Shown here: positions 49,423-51,291 of the stretch, one piece after another
Layout: every line of letters begins with the position of its first letter
Numbering within the stretch: the first letter of the stretch is position 1
Assembly (NCBI GenBank): GCA_031253835.1
Contig: JAIRVP010000071.1
Coordinates: 1-51,291 of the forward strand
Source of the DNA: Burkholderia sp.
GTDB taxonomy: Bacteria; Pseudomonadota; Gammaproteobacteria; Burkholderiales; Burkholderiaceae
Direction: 5' to 3'
DNA: 51,291 bases
The notes under the pieces: model-generated
Told to the model about the DNA's origin: nothing
The model's database searches: none
What the model saw: the letters and a program-made list of their open reading frames with translations, nothing else
Translations under genes and position numbers: made by a program

Positions 49423-50250
49423 ATGACCGACCACACCCGTTCCGCCACGCCCTTCCGGGTCGCCGCGCTGCAGATGGTGAGCACGCCGGACGTCACACGC
49501 AATCTCGCCGAAGCGCGCCGCCTGATCGCGGAAGCCGCCGGCGAAGGCGCACAGCTCGTGCTGCTGCCCGAGTATTTCTGCTTCATGGGCCATCGCGACA
49601 CCGACAAGCTCGCGCTCGCCGAACCGTACCAGGACGGCCCGATCCAGCACTTCCTCGCGGACGCCGCGCGCCGCCACGGCATCTGGGTGATCGGCGGCAC
49701 GCTGCCGCTGAAGGCGCCCGAGCCCGATCGCGTGCTGAACACGACGCTCGTGTTCGATCCGTCCGGCCACGAGGCTGCGCGCTACGACAAGATCCACCTG
49801 TTCAACTTCGAGAAAGGCGACGAATCGTTCGACGAGGCCCGCACGATCCGCGCGGGCGACACGGTCGTCGCGTTCGACGCGCCGTTCGGGCGGGTCGGCC
49901 TGTCGGTCTGTTACGATCTTCGCTTTCCGGAGCTGTATCGCCGGATGGGCGACTGCGCGCTGATCGTCGTTCCGTCGGCATTTACGTATACGACGGGCCG
50001 CGCGCACTGGGAAACGCTGCTGCGCGCGCGGGCCGTCGAGAACCAGTGTTACGTGCTCGCGGCCGCGCAGGGCGGCAAGCACGAGAACGGCCGGCGCACC
50101 TGGGGCCACAGCATGCTGATCGATCCGTGGGGCGAGATCGTCGCGGTCCGCGATGTCGGCGCCAGCGTCGTGCTCGGCGCGATCGACCCGCAACGCATGG
50201 CCGACGTGCGCCAGAGCCTGCCCGCGTGGCGGCACCGCGTACTGACCTGA
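49423..50250 (+). CDS. Carbon-nitrogen hydrolase (Nit1/deaminated-glutathione-amidase-like)
   Basis: A 275-residue nitrilase-superfamily amidase. The catalytic triad is visible: Glu50 (LLPEYFCF), Lys123 (YDKIHLFNFEKGD) and Cys163 (LSVCYDLRFPELYR). The DKIHLFD/N..G and CYDLRFPE context fits the Nit1/Nit2 branch, whose best known members hydrolyse deaminated glutathione or alpha-ketoglutaramate. It lies between the YhdP gene and tldD, an arrangement found in many beta- and gammaproteobacteria. tldD begins 85 nt later. Confidence 0.9.
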   Translation: MTDHTRSATPFRVAALQMVSTPDVTRNLAEARRLIAEAAGEGAQLVLLPEYFCFMGHRDTDKLALAEPYQDGPIQHFLADAARRHGIWVIGGTLPLKAPEPDRVLNTTLVFDPSGHEAARYDKIHLFNFEKGDESFDEARTIRAGDTVVAFDAPFGRVGLSVCYDLRFPELYRRMGDCALIVVPSAFTYTTGRAHWETLLRARAVENQCYVLAAAQGGKHENGRRTWGHSMLIDPWGEIVAVRDVGASVVLGAIDPQRMADVRQSLPAWRHRVLT

Positions 50251-50335
50251 ATCCGCCGCGCCGCTTGAAACGCCGCGCGTCCAACCCATCTGCCCAGCAG
50301 CACCCGACAACTTTTTGAGAAACCCCGATATCCGC

Positions 50336-51291
50336 ATGAACATCATCGAACCCGGCATCCGCAACCTCGCGCTGGCGAAGGACATCCTGCTCACGCCGTA
50401 CGGCCTCGACGAAAGCCTGCTCACGCGCACGATCGCCGACATCTTCACGCACCGCATCGACTACGCGGACCTGTACTTCCAGGCGACCCGCAGCGAAGCG
50501 TGGAGCCTCGAGGAAGGCATCGTCAAATCGGGCAGCTTCAGCATCGACCAGGGCGTCGGCGTGCGCGCGGTCGCGGGCGACCGCACCGCATTCGCGTACT
50601 CGGACGACCTGTCGCCGGAAGCGATCGCGCAAGCCGCCGCGGCCACCAAGGCGATCGCGGCGGCCGGCGGCGGCCGCCAGAAGATCAAGGCCGCGACGTC
50701 GCTGAAGGGCATCTCGGGCCGCGACCTGTACCTGCCGTCCGATCCGCTCGCGTCGCTCGACGCGACGGCCAAGGTCAAGCTGCTCGAGCGCATCGAGCAG
50801 ATGGCGCGCGGGCGCGACCCGCGCATCACGCAGGTGATGGCCGGCCTCGCCGGCGAATACGACGTCGTGCTGGTCGCACGCAGCGACGGCGCGCTCGCAG
50901 CCGACATCCGCCCGCTCGTGCGCGTGTCGGTCACGGTGATCGCCGAGCAGAACGGCCGCCGCGAGATCGGCTCCGGCGGCGGCGGCGGCCGCTTCGACTA
51001 CGGCTACTTCACCGACGACGTGCTGTCGCGCTATGTCGACGACGCCGTGCACGCGGCCCTCGTCAACCTCGACGCCCGCCCCGCCCCGGCCGGCGCGATG
51101 ACGGTCGTGCTCGGGCCGGGCTGGCCGGGCGTGCTGCTGCACGAAGCGATCGGCCACGGCCTCGAGGGCGATTTCAACCGCAAGGGTTCGTCGGCATTCG
51201 CCGGTCGGCTTGGCGAGCGGGTCGCCGCGAAGGGCGTGACCGTCGTCGACGACGGCACGCTGCCGAACCGCCGCGGCTCGCTGAACATCGA
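50336..51291 (+). CDS. tldD: Metalloprotease TldD, N-terminal part (cut by window edge)
   Basis: The first 318 codons are present; the rest lies beyond the window. ADLYFQATRSEAWSLEEGIVKSGSFSIDQGVGVRAVAGD is the TldD/PmbA N-terminal signature. The zinc-binding HEAIGH is at residues 269-274 (VLLHEAIGHGLEGDF), placing it in the TldD subunit rather than TldE. TldD/TldE cleaves microcin B17 precursor and other unstructured peptides. No stop codon falls inside the window, so the C-terminus is unknown. Confidence 0.94.
   Translation, partial: MNIIEPGIRNLALAKDILLTPYGLDESLLTRTIADIFTHRIDYADLYFQATRSEAWSLEEGIVKSGSFSIDQGVGVRAVAGDRTAFAYSDDLSPEAIAQAAAATKAIAAAGGGRQKIKAATSLKGISGRDLYLPSDPLASLDATAKVKLLERIEQMARGRDPRITQVMAGLAGEYDVVLVARSDGALAADIRPLVRVSVTVIAEQNGRREIGSGGGGGRFDYGYFTDDVLSRYVDDAVHAALVNLDARPAPAGAMTVVLGPGWPGVLLHEAIGHGLEGDFNRKGSSAFAGRLGERVAAKGVTVVDDGTLPNRRGSLNI

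Noticed and set aside
45127..50457. Very long open frame (over 1700 codons) on the minus strand opposite the YhdP-like gene
   Set aside because: It is antisense to three clearly real genes, its product is Arg/Ala-rich with no domain, and stop-free antisense frames are expected at this GC content.
1..51291. CRISPR arrays, IS elements, rRNA genes or prophage
   Set aside because: No regularly spaced repeats, transposase or integrase motifs, or rRNA-like sequence were seen on either strand.

Overview
The window looks like chromosome-1 core DNA of a Burkholderia species, most likely the B. cepacia complex. GC is high with strong G/C third-position bias. The gene orders glyA / ybgC-tolQRAB-pal-cpoB-tRNA-Lys, mutL-miaA, hda-HAD-pcnB-folK-dAK-panB, hemH-hslR-grpE-trx-dnaK-dnaJ-pabBC and hrcA | nadK-recN are typical of Burkholderiaceae. 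I see no insertion sequence, prophage, integrase or CRISPR array. Both edges cut genes: glyA at the left (only its N-terminus is present) and tldD at the right (C-terminus missing).

Layout. 1-586: start of glyA on the minus strand, behind a long leader that carries a ZTP/ZMP (pfl) riboswitch. 587-6936: an SDR dehydrogenase, then ybgC and the Tol-Pal envelope operon. 6953-7168: tRNA-Lys(UUU) with a consensus promoter and its own terminator. 7255-12866: a minus-strand six-gene cluster (glycosyltransferase, secreted protein of unknown family, ferritin-like diiron protein, second glycosyltransferase, PAP2 membrane enzyme, membrane desaturase). Five of its genes overlap by 4 nt. It reads like an uncharacterised lipid/glycolipid tailoring pathway and is the main accessory content. 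12971-17752: mixed housekeeping and stress genes (YiaA, AraC regulator, AhpD-like protein, class II amidotransferase, MscS channel, DedA). 17936-20904: mutL-miaA. 20910-22798: a divergent tetR/tetA pair whose intergenic region holds two near-perfect tet operators. 22836-24399: NTF2-like protein and purM. 24641-29737: hda, HAD phosphatase, pcnB, folK, deoxynucleoside kinase and panB.

29847-39339 (minus strand): a fused pabB-pabC, then the heat-shock block dnaJ, dnaK, a thioredoxin-like protein, grpE, an Hsp15-like S4 protein, hemH and hrcA. Sigma-32-type promoters sit in front of grpE and dnaK. A 53-codon small ORF lies on the plus strand between grpE and hslR. 39471-42042: nadK-recN. 42134-44935: glnE (minus). 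45166-51291: giant AsmA/YhdP-like protein, nitrilase-family amidase and tldD.

Themes. Several genes (ybgC, mutL, the HAD phosphatase, nadK, hrcA) have a good -10 hexamer only 6-8 nt upstream of the start codon, which suggests leaderless transcripts. Folate and one-carbon metabolism recurs: glyA under a ZTP switch, purM, folK, pabBC and panB. Nothing was computed or searched; all assignments come from reading motifs in the sequence.
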